From assembly GCA_017469845.1 (NCBI GenBank), contig JAFUFP010000050.1, forward strand, positions 1 through 64,000: a DNA stretch of 64,000 nucleotides, read 5' to 3'. The position numbers and the translations under genes are program-made. The notes beneath the pieces are model-generated. The model saw only the letters and a list, made by a program, of their open reading frames with translations, was not told where the DNA came from and did no database searches. Source of the stretch: Bacteroidales bacterium (lineage in GTDB: Bacteria > Bacteroidota > Bacteroidia > Bacteroidales > UBA932). Positions 43,635 to 54,418 of the stretch are shown piece after piece (the first letter of the stretch is position 1; each line of letters opens with the position of its first letter).

Positions 43635-44273
43635 TCACCTGAGGTCCGTAACGACCCAAGAGGAATCCACACCCTTTTCATCGAAGGAAAAACTCCTTTC
43701 CTTGTCGATGGGAGAGAATTTCATCCCGGATACGGTGAACTCGGTGACCGAACCGTCAGCGAGGGTTATCTCAGCTCCCGAAAGTTCATCTCCCCGGAAA
43801 TACATCTTCATCGAAACCACATTGCTTTTCCCCTTGGGAAGGAAAGTGGCCACGTCGGAGGATTTCCCGCCGAAAGTGCCTTTCGACATGGCCGGAGCAC
43901 CGAATACCTTGTCAAGGGAAGAGAGGAAAGCGGCAGGATTCGTGAGGAAATCCTCACCGGTCCGAGAAACATCCTCGATGATCGCTTCCTTGGAGTAGCG
44001 GTCGACGGTCCAACGGGACTTGCCGTCACAGAAGATCTCCATGCCGTTCCCGTCCACAAAGAAACTGTCACCCTGGACGACGGCATTGCCTTCGCCCTTG
44101 ATGTTCATGTTCCCTTTGGTGGAGAAGGTGTAGGAGAACTCAACGAGAGATGAATTCATCTTCGTCAGCAAATTCTCCACAGGATTCGCTCCCTTGGCTT
44201 GGACAGTAAAAAAAGTCAGCAGTGCCGCTACCGAAAGCAGCACCACTGATATCATGAATCTGTTTCTGGTCAT
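43635..44273 (-). CDS. LolA-like outer-membrane lipoprotein carrier
   Basis: 212 aa with an N-terminal export signal (ISVVLLSVAALLTFFTVQA). LolA carries lipoproteins across the periplasm in a half-barrel. NPVENLLTKMNSSLVEFSYTFSTKG (about 30-54) and SKSRWTVDRYSKEAIIEDV-type strands fit the family. lolA directly downstream of ftsK is a usual arrangement in this phylum. It starts 26 nt after the ftsK stop, the last gene of the DUF4290-ftsK-lolA operon. The many lipoproteins in the window need such a carrier. Confidence 0.85.
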   Translation of the reverse strand: MTRNRFMISVVLLSVAALLTFFTVQAKGANPVENLLTKMNSSLVEFSYTFSTKGNMNIKGEGNAVVQGDSFFVDGNGMEIFCDGKSRWTVDRYSKEAIIEDVSRTGEDFLTNPAAFLSSLDKVFGAPAMSKGTFGGKSSDVATFLPKGKSNVVSMKMYFRGDELSGAEITLADGSVTEFTVSGMKFSPIDKERSFSFDEKGVDSSWVVTDLR

Positions 44274-44299
44274 CTTCGGAAGTGTTTCCGTGGACCTCC

Positions 44300-46966
44300 C
44301 TACTGGTTGCGGAATGCGTCAATTATCCTCTGGAGCTCATCAAGATCCGAAACGAGGACTTCCCTCGGTTTGGATCCGGACTGAGGTCCGACGATGCCTG
44401 CGGCCTCCAGCTGGTCCATCACTCTACCTGCTTTTGCATAACCCATGCCAAGACGCCTCTGAAGGTCAGAAGTGGAGCCTCTTTGTGACGTGACGACGAG
44501 TTTCGCCGCATCTTCGAACCTTTCGTCAAGGTTCTTCATGTCGAGCATGCTGGCCCCTTCCTCCGCGGAATCGGGCTCAGGAGCGGGCAGGTAATAAGGA
44601 GTATTGTAGCACTTCATGTAGCCGGTCTGGTTGCCGATGAACTCGGTGATGGCGTTGATTTCATCATTGCTGATGAATGCGCACTGGACCCTCTCCATAT
44701 CGACTCCGGCGTAGTAGATCATATCTCCCTTTCCGATGAGTTTCTCGGCTCCCGGGGAATCCAGGATGGTCCTGGAGTCGGTCATCGAGAATACCCTGAA
44801 TGCGATTCGGGTCGGGAAGTTGGATTTGATGAGGCCGGTGATGACGTCGACGGAAGGCCTCTGGGTGGCGAGCACGACGTGGATACCCGCTGCCCTACCC
44901 TTCTGCGCCAGACGGATGATCGAGGTGGAAATGCTCCTGGCCATCGCCTTGGAGTCTCCCGAAGCGCCGACCGACATGGTAAGGTCAGCGTACTCATCGA
45001 CCACGACGACGATATAAGGCAGGTACTTGTGTCCTTCGGTGGGAAGGAGATGGCGGTCCTTGTACTTTTCGTTGTACAGCTTGACGTTGTTCACGAGCGC
45101 CTTGGAAAGGAGGGCGTACCTTTCATCCATCTCTATGCACAGGGACTTCAGGAGTGATTCCGCCTGCTGGGCGGTCTTCGCGATGGCGTTGTTGTATTCA
45201 TCCTGCTCGCTTCCCGAAGTGGGAAGGACGGCAAGATAGTGCTTGAGAAGTCTTGCATAAGCGGAGAACTCCACCATCTTCGGGTCTATGAAGACGAGCT
45301 TCAGCTCGGAAGGATGCTTCGAATAGAGGAGAGATGAAATCAGCACGTTCAATCCTACTGACTTACCCTGCTTGGTTGCACCGGCGACCAGAAGGTGAGG
45401 AGCGTCTGCAAGGTCGAAAACCTTCACTTTCTGTGTGATCGTGAAACCTATGGCCACAGGCAGTTCGGCCTTACTGTCCCTGAAGGAATTGTCGTTGAGC
45501 ATAGCCCTCAGAGGAACTATCGAAGGATTGTCGTTGGCGACCTCGATACCGACGGAGTCGGCGAGGGTCACGACCCTGACGCCCTTGGCGTGGAGCGCCA
45601 TCGCGATGTCATCCTGGAGAGCACGGATCGCGGAGATCTTCACTCCCGGAGCAGGATACACCTTGTAAAGGGTGACGGTGGGACCGACGACGGCCTTGAC
45701 GTTGTCGACATCAATCTTGTATGTCTTGAGGGCGGCACGTATCCTGAAGTTGTTCCTCTTCAGCTCCTCCGAAGAAACCTCCTGGCGGGAGTTTTCGTAC
45801 TCGTCAAGTATCTCCAAAGGAGGGAAACGGTAGCTCTTCAGTTCGTCCCTTATGTCTATTCTGGGAAGATCCTCCACAACCTCCGTGGACAGTTCTTCTC
45901 CGGCGATGACCTCGATCTGGTCGGGGATGCCGATTTCACCGGTCACGGTTTCGGGTGAAGGTGAAGGGACCTCCTGATCCGGAGTGCTGACCTGGGCGAC
46001 ACGGATAGGCTGGGGTTCCGTAACGGGCAGAGGGCTTACAGGAGAATATACCGACGAAACGGGTGAAGGCTCATCGGCGAGAGCGGCCTCCTGGACGGGA
46101 GCGGGCTCCGGTTCGGGAGCGGGCTGCTCGACCCAGCGGAATCCTTTTCCTTTCTTCTGTTCCTCCTCAACTTCGGGAGTTTCCCCGTCATCAGATTTCT
46201 TACCGAAAATCTTAGAGAACAGGGATTTGACGGGAGAAACCTTTTCCTGGGGTTCCTCTTCCTCCTCAACATCTTCAGCCGCGGCGGGACCTTCGGTCTC
46301 ATAAGTCTCGGGAGTCTCTTCCACGGACGAGCTTTCGCTCAGACCTCCGAACCACTTGCTGAATCGGGTGCTTGCGCAGATGAACCAGATAGTGACGAGA
46401 AGCGCTATCAGAAGGCCGGTTATGGGATAGCCGAAAAGGTTCCTCGACCACTCGACCATCGTCCTTCCGCAATCTCCACCGTATCCGCCACCAAGGGCAT
46501 AAGGAGCGTTCATCACTCCGGAAATGAATCCACCGATGAGGGAAACCAGAAGTGCGGCTGTGATTGTGAGCAAAACAGCCTTTATGACGGAGAATGACCT
46601 ACGTCCGAACACCATTCTCGCCGAAAGGATGAAAAGGGTGAGGACAAGGGCGTATGAACCTACGCCGAACCACCTGGCCATCAGCTGATAACTCCATCTG
46701 GCACCGGCTTTTCCGGCGGCGTTGTGCACATTCACGGCATGGTCCATCCCGTCGGGATCACCGAGGAAACTCTGATCAGCCTTCCAGGTGAAAAGATAGG
46801 AGACTGTTGCCACGAGGGTAAAAATGGCGAAAGCGGCTATGACAAGGCCGCTGACCTGAATCCACCTGCGGCGGACTATCGGGTCCATATCCGTCCAGAA
46901 GGAGAAAAGCTTCCGGCGGGGTTCGGGGGCTGTTTTACCTGCCTTTTGAGTTGTTTTTCTTGCCAT
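44300..46966 (-). CDS. ftsK: DNA translocase FtsK/SpoIIIE
   Basis: 888 aa. Four TM helices (about 36-61, 101-120, 127-152, 177-199) are followed by an acidic, Pro-rich linker (about 215-370). The motor domain has Walker A GATKQGKS at 529-536 and Walker B IVVVVDEYADL. The C-terminal gamma winged helix contains RRLGMGYAKAGRVMDQL. FtsK pumps chromosome dimers apart at division. The start overlaps the end of the DUF4290 gene by 32 nt. Confidence 0.96.
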   Translation of the reverse strand: MARKTTQKAGKTAPEPRRKLFSFWTDMDPIVRRRWIQVSGLVIAAFAIFTLVATVSYLFTWKADQSFLGDPDGMDHAVNVHNAAGKAGARWSYQLMARWFGVGSYALVLTLFILSARMVFGRRSFSVIKAVLLTITAALLVSLIGGFISGVMNAPYALGGGYGGDCGRTMVEWSRNLFGYPITGLLIALLVTIWFICASTRFSKWFGGLSESSSVEETPETYETEGPAAAEDVEEEEEPQEKVSPVKSLFSKIFGKKSDDGETPEVEEEQKKGKGFRWVEQPAPEPEPAPVQEAALADEPSPVSSVYSPVSPLPVTEPQPIRVAQVSTPDQEVPSPSPETVTGEIGIPDQIEVIAGEELSTEVVEDLPRIDIRDELKSYRFPPLEILDEYENSRQEVSSEELKRNNFRIRAALKTYKIDVDNVKAVVGPTVTLYKVYPAPGVKISAIRALQDDIAMALHAKGVRVVTLADSVGIEVANDNPSIVPLRAMLNDNSFRDSKAELPVAIGFTITQKVKVFDLADAPHLLVAGATKQGKSVGLNVLISSLLYSKHPSELKLVFIDPKMVEFSAYARLLKHYLAVLPTSGSEQDEYNNAIAKTAQQAESLLKSLCIEMDERYALLSKALVNNVKLYNEKYKDRHLLPTEGHKYLPYIVVVVDEYADLTMSVGASGDSKAMARSISTSIIRLAQKGRAAGIHVVLATQRPSVDVITGLIKSNFPTRIAFRVFSMTDSRTILDSPGAEKLIGKGDMIYYAGVDMERVQCAFISNDEINAITEFIGNQTGYMKCYNTPYYLPAPEPDSAEEGASMLDMKNLDERFEDAAKLVVTSQRGSTSDLQRRLGMGYAKAGRVMDQLEAAGIVGPQSGSKPREVLVSDLDELQRIIDAFRNQ

Positions 46967-47657
46967 AGTTGTTTCGCTTGCCCTGCTTGTTGCGGTTATT
47001 GTTGTTGTTTCCGAAATCGAGGTTCAGTCCGGGACGTGAGAAGTTGGCGTCCGAAGCGATCTTCGTGAGGGATATCCCCTCGGGGACCCTGATCCTGTAT
47101 CCGGAAAGCTTTTCGATATCCTGGAATATCGTGGAATCCGCCACAGAGTCCTTGTTCCAGATAAGATACTGCTGCCTCATGTAGATGGCGAGCTGGCGTA
47201 TCATCGACGTCTTCATATCCCCGTCAGGTTCTCCGGCGATCAGCTCGATGATGCTTTCGATATTGCGGCCGTAATGCGTAGCCTTAATCGGGGCTTTCTT
47301 CATGGGAATCTGCAAGGGAAGGGTCTCCCTCTGCTCCGGTTTGGGCACGGGATAAGGGCAATCCACATCCAGTTCATATCCGGCGATCATATGGAGATGG
47401 TCCCACAGTTTCTGCTCCCAGTTCTCCTCGTTGGCCACTTGGGGATTGAGGGAGCGCATGACACGGACTATTGCCGCCGCCTGCTGCGAACGTTTGTTCC
47501 TGTCGGGGATACGGCGGAGAAGACGGACCATCTTCACTACATTGCGTCCGTACTCCGGCATCTTGAGAGGTTCCCTCTCGGTATTGTATTCAAGAACTGC
47601 GGACTCTTCCTCCATGGGGAATGCGCCGCTCTTCGGGTAATTATCGTAATATTCCAT
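46935..47657 (-). CDS. DUF4290-family protein
   Basis: 240 aa from the ATG at 47657. The family pattern is clear: VLEYNTEREPLKMPEYGRNVVKMV (about 22-45) and KATHYGRNIESIIELIAGEPDGD. The C-terminus is Asn/Lys-rich (NNNNNRNKQGKRNNYGKKNN). DUF4290 is Bacteroidota-specific, of unknown function. It precedes ftsK with a 32-nt overlap in another frame. ATGs at 47696 or 47681 are also possible starts; the promoter is further upstream. Confidence 0.85.
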   Translation of the reverse strand: MEYYDNYPKSGAFPMEEESAVLEYNTEREPLKMPEYGRNVVKMVRLLRRIPDRNKRSQQAAAIVRVMRSLNPQVANEENWEQKLWDHLHMIAGYELDVDCPYPVPKPEQRETLPLQIPMKKAPIKATHYGRNIESIIELIAGEPDGDMKTSMIRQLAIYMRQQYLIWNKDSVADSTIFQDIEKLSGYRIRVPEGISLTKIASDANFSRPGLNLDFGNNNNNRNKQGKRNNYGKKNNSKGR

Positions 47658-47725
47658 AATAGACTTTGATGGGTATGTCATCCGTCCGGCGGTCACCGGC
47701 GAAATGGCTGAAACGCCAAGTTTTG

Positions 47726-47758
47726 CAAATATAGCAATTTTTCCGCCACCTTGACAAA
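47726..47758 (-). promoter_or_regulatory. Promoter of the DUF4290-ftsK-lolA operon
   Basis: On the minus strand: TTTG (47758-47755), 21 nt, TATATTTG (47733-47726). Both boxes are perfect. Confidence 0.8.
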
Positions 47759-47805
47759 ATCAGCCCCTTCCTGCGGTGCAATTATTTTCTTTACCGGGTC
47801 CAATG

Positions 47806-50800
47806 TCAGTCAATGTCGGTAACGTGGGAGGTTCCGCGCTCCGAAAGGGATATGTACCATATCGCGCCCTTCACTTTTAGCCAACCCATGCTGCGATATA
47901 GGTCCATATAGCCGCTGACCTGACCGATGTACTTCTCCTCGGACTTTTCCCTCGAAGCGTCGATGTCCTCGACGAACTTGTAGTCGATGACTTTCAGGGT
48001 ATCCCCGTCCTTGACAACTCTGTCGGGACGGAAGACTTTACCTTTCAGGGATATGATCGAAGACTCGTTGCTCACGAGAGTGGGGTCAGTGGGGAACCAT
48101 CCCCTGGAAGAAACGGACGCGATAAGCGAAGAGAGCATGGCGCGGTACCCTTCCGCATCAGAAGAATCCAGGTCACCCGAGCGGAGGGCAAGTTCGACCG
48201 ACTGGCTGAGGTCCGAAGGCACTGCTACCCTCGAAAGGATGTCGTGAAGGACTATTCCCCTCAGTCTCGGGGAAGAGCCGATACCGGGTTCGGACCCGAT
48301 CTTGAAGAAATCAGCAGCATCGCTTCTGAAACGTAACCTTCCCATCGAAGCGACAGAGGTTTTACCGTCGTTCTCATCTTCATCGTCATCGGCTGACACT
48401 ATCCCCGAAACGGGAGTCGAAGGGTAACCCGCCTGAAGGGAGTCGTAATCCTTCTTGTCCCTTTTCATCAGGCTATAGTCATAAGGGCTTCCGATGTAGA
48501 ATTCTTCCACTTTACCCGCTTCCGGATCTCCCTCAACGATAGGTTGACGGCCTTCTTCATCCATTCGGGCAAGATATTTTTCCAAAAGAGTTTCCGGGGT
48601 TTGGGAATTCGCATAGCCGCCACCCAAGAACAGGTACAGTATCTGTGAAAAATCCGTTGCCTTCTGCCCGGAGAAGGGTCCATAAGACCCGTAATCCGCC
48701 GGATCGAAACTCTGAACGCTTTTCCTGCATTCTTCTGAAGGTTTGGAAGATATCACATGAAGTTCCTTCCCCGCCCTGGTGAGGGCCACGTAGAAGATAT
48801 TCATATTGTCCACGTACTGGAGGAACATCTCGTTCTCGAAATCGTCCGAAAAGAGGGTGTCTTCACTCGAACTGGAAAGTTTGACCGAGAAGGCCGAAGG
48901 CTTTGTTCCCTCAAGGAAGGTTGATTCCGTTTCGGGCACGACCCACTTCTTTCCGGCTTTGAACAATTTCACGTTCTCCGCCATGGGCATTATCACATAA
49001 GGGAACTCGAGGCCCTTTGCCTTGTGGACGGTTATTATCCTAACGGCATCGGAGCCGGCAGGGGAAGATATCGTGAGGTCCGTCTTGCCCCAATGTCTCA
49101 AATATTCACTGAGATTGTTTCCGTTCGCGGTCGTCCACTCCTGAAGGTCATCCATGAAGGCCATCACGTAAGGCACCGCTCCGGTGAAACTCTCCGGATC
49201 ATATGCCTTCATTTTCCTGAGAAGATCCTCCGCAAGATCGACAAGGGAGTACCATGACTGGGGAAGAACTATTCCCATCTTCCCGGTCATATAACGCCCG
49301 ACCTTGTCCTCGGGATTCTGAATGAGGGAAAGAAGGGATACAAGGCGGCGGACGACAATCGAAGAAGATACCTTCAACGAATCATCCGAAACTACCGGGA
49401 TACCGTTTTCGACCAGCAGCCCCGCAAGAAGGGATCCGGTGCCGTTGCCCCTGACGAGGATTGCGATATCACCATACTTCGCTCCCCTTTTTATCGCGTC
49501 GTCGACCGATGCCAAAACAGTGTATTTCTCAGTATCGGCATTCTCGCAGAAGGACACTCTCACACTTCCGTCTGAATTGTCCCTGGCTTTGGCCTCCTGC
49601 ATGACGTCGGAATAGATCCGTCTCAGTTTGTCACCCTTTCCGTACAGAGTGTCGAGAACTCCCGCGGCGAAATGGAAGAAGCGGTTATTGAAAGTGACCA
49701 CTTCCCTAAGGCTCCTCCAGTTCTGCGTAAGCGGAGCGGAATCGTCCGCTGAAGGGAACTCCTCCTTCACTTTATGGTCGAGAAGATTCCAGTCGGATCC
49801 CCTGAAACGGTAGATGCTCTGCTTGACGTCACCCACGATGAGATTGGTCATCTTCTTCGGGTCGGAATTCGATTCGCTTTCCTTAAGGAGCGGAAGGAAA
49901 TTGTCCCACTGGACGTTCGACGTGTCCTGGAACTCATCCAGGAGGAAGTGCTCCAGGGTGATGCCGAGTTTTTCGTATATGAACGGAGCGTTGTCCTTGT
50001 CGTTGCCGATTATCTTGCGGAGGAGGACGTTGGAGTCATCGATGCTCAGGACGTTCTTCTCCTTCATGAGGTCATGGAACTGTTGGCGGATTTCGGCGAG
50101 GATACCGAGGCCGTGGAGACCGGAGTAGAGCGTTTTGGCTGTTTTGTAGTCCTTGTAATCAGTTTTAAAAAGAGCGATGATCTTCTCGAAATGATCAAGT
50201 GCCGGTTTTGTGGCATTCACCAGACCGTCGTGGCTTTTGTCTTTCTTGAACCAAAGGTCCGGATCGGGAGCCTTTTTGAAGAATGAATCTGACGGCTTGG
50301 TGATCGGCTTGGATTTGTCCGCAAGTGTGGGAATGATGTTGAACGGGCTTCTGCCCGCTCCGCTTGTCTGGAGGAAAGAAACACCTTCATCCGCGAAGAC
50401 CTTGACAGCAGCGGAAGCTGCCTCCCTTACGGAATTCTCGAAATTCTTTATGGTGGAAGAAAGCCTCTTTCTCAATTCAGCCAAGTTCTCCTTGGAATAA
50501 ACGGCTTCCTCGTCAATGCCGTATTCCTCGACGATTTCCCGGTGTTCATCGGAGAGAAGCCCTTTGGCCGTACGGTACAAGGACTTCTCCAGGCTGAACC
50601 TTCCCGAAGCCTCTATATCGTCCATCGCACTTTCCGACAGCCAGCTGAGCAGTGTGCGACCGTCCTTGTCTTCATCGTTTACCGATGAGAGCACCCTGTC
50701 GACGCTTTCCTCCACCAGGGAGTTCTTGTCGAGTTCCACCTGGTAAGAGGCATACTGGCCCACTTCCCTTGCGAAGGACTTGAGGGTCCTTTGGAAGAAC

Positions 50801-51126
50801 TTGTCGATGGTGCTCACGCAGAACGAGCCGTAGTCATGAAGAATGTTGACAAGGAGTATCTTTGACCACTTGAGTATCTCTTCATCAGATCCGAACTCCT
50901 TCCTCAGGTCTACGATGTAATCGGACTTGGAAGGATCTTCAGCCAGGACGGCCAGTTCCTTGAGGATCCTGCTCTTCATCTCACCGGTTGCCTTGTTGGT
51001 GAAAGTCACCGCCAGGACATGACGGTAAGCCTGGGGGTCTTTACTCCGGAGCAGGAACGAAATATATGTTTTCGCGAGGTTGAAGGTCTTTCCCGAACCC
51101 GCGGAAGATTTGAGCAGTCTAATCAT
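47806..51126 (-). CDS. UvrD-like helicase/nuclease, AddA-type subunit
   Basis: 1106 aa. Walker A SSAGSGKT (7-14) begins a superfamily-1 helicase with AVTFTNKATGEM, LLDEFQDTS, VGDVKQSIYRFRGSDW, ITVHKAKGLEFP and VALTRAGKELHV. A C-terminal PD-(D/E)XK nuclease has GIVLHDILSRVA and DRVVKDGDTLKVIDYKF. It forms the helicase-nuclease of an AddAB-type complex that resects double-strand breaks for RecA loading. Its ATG overlaps the AddB-like stop by 8 nt, which favours equimolar synthesis. Confidence 0.9.
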   Translation of the reverse strand: MIRLLKSSAGSGKTFNLAKTYISFLLRSKDPQAYRHVLAVTFTNKATGEMKSRILKELAVLAEDPSKSDYIVDLRKEFGSDEEILKWSKILLVNILHDYGSFCVSTIDKFFQRTLKSFAREVGQYASYQVELDKNSLVEESVDRVLSSVNDEDKDGRTLLSWLSESAMDDIEASGRFSLEKSLYRTAKGLLSDEHREIVEEYGIDEEAVYSKENLAELRKRLSSTIKNFENSVREAASAAVKVFADEGVSFLQTSGAGRSPFNIIPTLADKSKPITKPSDSFFKKAPDPDLWFKKDKSHDGLVNATKPALDHFEKIIALFKTDYKDYKTAKTLYSGLHGLGILAEIRQQFHDLMKEKNVLSIDDSNVLLRKIIGNDKDNAPFIYEKLGITLEHFLLDEFQDTSNVQWDNFLPLLKESESNSDPKKMTNLIVGDVKQSIYRFRGSDWNLLDHKVKEEFPSADDSAPLTQNWRSLREVVTFNNRFFHFAAGVLDTLYGKGDKLRRIYSDVMQEAKARDNSDGSVRVSFCENADTEKYTVLASVDDAIKRGAKYGDIAILVRGNGTGSLLAGLLVENGIPVVSDDSLKVSSSIVVRRLVSLLSLIQNPEDKVGRYMTGKMGIVLPQSWYSLVDLAEDLLRKMKAYDPESFTGAVPYVMAFMDDLQEWTTANGNNLSEYLRHWGKTDLTISSPAGSDAVRIITVHKAKGLEFPYVIMPMAENVKLFKAGKKWVVPETESTFLEGTKPSAFSVKLSSSSEDTLFSDDFENEMFLQYVDNMNIFYVALTRAGKELHVISSKPSEECRKSVQSFDPADYGSYGPFSGQKATDFSQILYLFLGGGYANSQTPETLLEKYLARMDEEGRQPIVEGDPEAGKVEEFYIGSPYDYSLMKRDKKDYDSLQAGYPSTPVSGIVSADDDEDENDGKTSVASMGRLRFRSDAADFFKIGSEPGIGSSPRLRGIVLHDILSRVAVPSDLSQSVELALRSGDLDSSDAEGYRAMLSSLIASVSSRGWFPTDPTLVSNESSIISLKGKVFRPDRVVKDGDTLKVIDYKFVEDIDASREKSEEKYIGQVSGYMDLYRSMGWLKVKGAIWYISLSERGTSHVTDID

Positions 51127-54100
51127 CTCTGTCGTCTGATTTGGGGTTACGTCCGCAAATGATCTTGAAATCGCACCACTTGCAGTTCTTTTCGTCTTTG
51201 ACCCTCTTGTACGGTATGGAAGGATCGTTCATTTCGGTCAGCACCTGGGGCAATTTTTCATCCTTGATCGCGGATATCAGCTTGGGGTTGACCTTGACCG
51301 TCTCCGGTTGGGACGAAAACATCTTTCCGGTTCCGTAGATGGCATTGTGAAGATTCTCTTCGGTGGCCAATCCCTTATCCTCCATGAACATGTCGTAAAG
51401 GAAGAGCTGGAAGGCGATCTTCGGCCTTGTGAGATTGTTGTCCCCGAAGAGCAGTTTGACCACCTTCTCGGCGTCTGAACTGTCCACATCCAGGTCCGTC
51501 ACCTTTCCGGTCTTGTAGTCAACGACCCTCACCACTTTATCGAAGGCGTCGATCCTGTCGATGAATCCTTTGAAGGTATGGCCCATGAACTTCCATTCGC
51601 ATCTTTTCTCAAGGTCGATTATCCTGAAGAAGTGGAGTTTACGGCGGGAAAGTTCCTCCTTGTCCACCTTGAGGGTCTGAAGGACGTACTTGACTATGAT
51701 ATCCTCCACAACGAGGTCCCTTCCGGAAATTTCGGGAATATGGAGCTCCGCCTCAATAAGGGAACGGACTTTCTTTCGGATATCGTCTTTTCTCTTCATC
51801 CAGGAATCCAGATACTCCACCGTTATCTCCTCGAGGGGTACCAGCGAACCGTCCTGCTTGTGGGCATTTATGTTCCTTTCGTCCATCTCGAAGGCGGGGT
51901 CGGTGGCTATGCCGCCAAGGTACAGGGCCTGCATGGTCGCATGGAAGACGTTTCCGAGCATTCCGGAATCGAGGGTTTCGGCCACATCCTCCTCCGCCTT
52001 TATCTTCTCCACGACTGAATAATAGAACTTCGCCTGGCAGTAAAGATAATTCTCGACGGATGTGGCTGAAAGCTTGATTTCCTTCATCCTCTCCGCGATA
52101 TCCGGAGGTTTCGGCACGGAATCCTCCAACTGGGTCGAAAGGAGATTCTCCTCAGCCACGTACTTGTGGATATTCACCCTGAAATGATACGAAAGCTGCT
52201 TGATGAAACGGCTTTCTTCCCCGGGCAGCATCTTTTCCGTCCTCGTGTCATATAGAAGCCACACCTTCTCAGGCCGCTGAATCATCCTGTAGAAGTTGTA
52301 TGCCCAGACGGCGTCCTCATCCTCGTAGGTCGGCAGCGAGAAGCCGACCCTCAAAGCCGGAGGGATGAAGGACGGTGAGGCTCCCCTTCCGGGGAACACG
52401 CCCTCATTGCACGAGAGGATGATGAGATTGCTGAAGTCTAGCGCCCTTGTTTCAAGGGGGCCCATTATCTGAAGTCCTTTGAGAGGTTCTCCTTCGAAGG
52501 CGACGCTCTCCCCTTCAAGGAGCCTTTCCAGAAGTGAAGAGAAGGTCGTCGGACGGATAGGGAGAGATTTCTCCCTCAGCCTCATCACGCAAGCCCAGAA
52601 CCTTCTGCAGTACTCCTTCTCGGTGGAAAGGTTCTCCGGAAGTCTCGGCGCGATGTACATCACGGCGGAGAGGATATACTCCTCCAGGTCACGGATCTGG
52701 GAGTCATCGGCTACCGTGATATCTTCAACGACAGGGCGGAATATCGCCTCCAGAAGAGGAGAACCGCTGAACCAGGAGGACGGGATGTAATATCTCTTTT
52801 CGTCCTTTATCCTCCGGATCATGTCCAAAATCGATTCGTCCCCGTTCTCCGAATCATAGGCGATCACGGCCGTCATCACCGGACTCTTCAGGATATTCCA
52901 TACCTGACGGTGGTAGAACATCTTGCCCTCCTTTCCGTTTCTCATATGGAACTGAAGCCCGACGACGTCTTTCATCAGGCTGTATATGGCACTCGAGGAC
53001 ATGGGGACACCCATGGTCACGTTGATGTCTTTGATTTCCTCGGGAATGGTGTTGAGAAGAGGCATCAGGAGTTTGTCATCAGGAAGGACTATGGCGCAGT
53101 CCTTTCCGCCCGTGAGGCTACCCACCGAAGAAATGTCCGGAGAAATCCTTCGGAATATCTCGGGAATGTATTTTGTCTGACCGATTCCGGAAGGAACGGC
53201 AACGACGTTTATTTCCGGATCGGCATCCCCTCCCTTGGCCTCGAAGGCGGGACGGAAGTCGGACAAATTGTCTTTCATGAAGCGCGAGGACTTGTTCCCT
53301 CCATCCTTTATCATCCACGAACAATAATCCCAGCAGAACTCGGCGATTCCTGCCGACTGCATTTTTTTGAGCACAGTCCTTCCGCACTTGTCGATGTCAT
53401 TGAGACCGACGAACACGAACTTCTTCGCCGAGGGGAAAGCCGTTCCGAGAATATCAACTATGCTCTCCGAAGACGTATCTTTCGAGGAAATCCTTTCGGC
53501 CAGATCCCGGAAAATCATACCGCTGTAGAAAACTCCTTCCTCCATCAGGGACTCCCTGAACTTGAGGTATAGAGGGTGAAGAATCTGCCATATCTGAAGG
53601 AAAGAGCCTTTGACACCCTCCTCTCCCGGTTCGACTTTCATCTGTCCGTTCTGTTTGAAATGGCGGACGAAAGTCTTCACGGCCTCTATCTGCTGCGGGG
53701 TCATGTAGCTGTAGGTGGTATCCTCCATATCGCGGAATTCCGTGACGTTGGTGAAAAGGGCCTTGGGATCGACCAGGGACTTGTCGACATCATCAAAATC
53801 CTTCAGGATGACATCACCCCAGAATATGAATTCGTCCAAAGAGTCATCGTTTCCCGCACCTCCGACCTCCCGATAGCAATCGAAAAGTTTGAGGAGAAGA
53901 GTTATCCTGTCCGATGGGGATGCCCCGGCGGCCGCGTACATGAAGTCCCCGTAAGTGTACATGGCGGGAACTTTAAGCGGTCTCGCGTTTCCGGAGTTGG
54001 AAGGGGAATTGATGTTGAGACTCATGTCCTTCACCATCTGGGAGAGATAGTGACGGAAAAAGGAAAGGGACCTCCGGTTCGGGAACACGAAAACGTATTT

Positions 54101-54157
54101 GCTGACCGGAGCGGTAGTATAATAATGCCTTGCTACTTGCCTTAGGAACGGTTCCAT
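51119..54157 (-). CDS. PD-(D/E)XK nuclease, AddB-type subunit
   Basis: 1012 aa from the ATG at 54157, which matches the family start ([13 protein letters not shown], then [17 protein letters not shown]). The middle is an inactivated helicase-like region. The C-terminal nuclease has [37 protein letters not shown], and the iron-sulfur Cys set: one in [10 protein letters not shown] and three in [11 protein letters not shown]. It partners the AddA-like protein in break resection. Longer starts back to 54283 would read through an odd palindrome and lack resemblance to the family. Confidence 0.88.
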   Translation of the reverse strand: MEPFLRQVARHYYTTAPVSKYVFVFPNRRSLSFFRHYLSQMVKDMSLNINSPSNSGNARPLKVPAMYTYGDFMYAAAGASPSDRITLLLKLFDCYREVGGAGNDDSLDEFIFWGDVILKDFDDVDKSLVDPKALFTNVTEFRDMEDTTYSYMTPQQIEAVKTFVRHFKQNGQMKVEPGEEGVKGSFLQIWQILHPLYLKFRESLMEEGVFYSGMIFRDLAERISSKDTSSESIVDILGTAFPSAKKFVFVGLNDIDKCGRTVLKKMQSAGIAEFCWDYCSWMIKDGGNKSSRFMKDNLSDFRPAFEAKGGDADPEINVVAVPSGIGQTKYIPEIFRRISPDISSVGSLTGGKDCAIVLPDDKLLMPLLNTIPEEIKDINVTMGVPMSSSAIYSLMKDVVGLQFHMRNGKEGKMFYHRQVWNILKSPVMTAVIAYDSENGDESILDMIRRIKDEKRYYIPSSWFSGSPLLEAIFRPVVEDITVADDSQIRDLEEYILSAVMYIAPRLPENLSTEKEYCRRFWACVMRLREKSLPIRPTTFSSLLERLLEGESVAFEGEPLKGLQIMGPLETRALDFSNLIILSCNEGVFPGRGASPSFIPPALRVGFSLPTYEDEDAVWAYNFYRMIQRPEKVWLLYDTRTEKMLPGEESRFIKQLSYHFRVNIHKYVAEENLLSTQLEDSVPKPPDIAERMKEIKLSATSVENYLYCQAKFYYSVVEKIKAEEDVAETLDSGMLGNVFHATMQALYLGGIATDPAFEMDERNINAHKQDGSLVPLEEITVEYLDSWMKRKDDIRKKVRSLIEAELHIPEISGRDLVVEDIIVKYVLQTLKVDKEELSRRKLHFFRIIDLEKRCEWKFMGHTFKGFIDRIDAFDKVVRVVDYKTGKVTDLDVDSSDAEKVVKLLFGDNNLTRPKIAFQLFLYDMFMEDKGLATEENLHNAIYGTGKMFSSQPETVKVNPKLISAIKDEKLPQVLTEMNDPSIPYKRVKDEKNCKWCDFKIICGRNPKSDDRDD

Positions 54158-54236
54158 ATCTTGAAAAAGAAGCTTCTGTTCGTATCTTTTGACAATATAC
54201 TTATATTCTTCGTGTTTTTCACATTCGGAAGGGATA

Positions 54237-54277
54237 TTTTTTTGTCCGGACCACTGATCGCCTCCGGTCCAAAAAAA
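54237..54277. repeat. T7/A7-flanked inverted repeat upstream of addB
   Basis: TTTTTTTG-T-CCGG (54237-54249) pairs with CCGG-TC-CAAAAAAA (54264-54277). The T run precedes and the A run follows the stem on both strands, so it is not a standard terminator. It lies in the divergent gap between addB and rubrerythrin, about 80-120 nt before the addB ATG. Confidence 0.45.
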
Positions 54278-54300
54278 GAACAATTATTTATGCGCAATGT

Positions 54301-54331
54301 CTTGCCAATCCAAGGGAAAAGATTATATTTG
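54301..54331 (+). promoter_or_regulatory. Rubrerythrin promoter
   Basis: CTTG (54301-54304), 19 nt, TATATTTG (54324-54331). The leader is about 80 nt. Confidence 0.65.
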
Positions 54332-54418
54332 TATCGATTCAATTTTGAAAGATTCAAATTGAGACAGGAAAGGGCCCCTGATCAGTGCCCAGCTCAACAA
54401 TTAAAAGATATAAACAAC

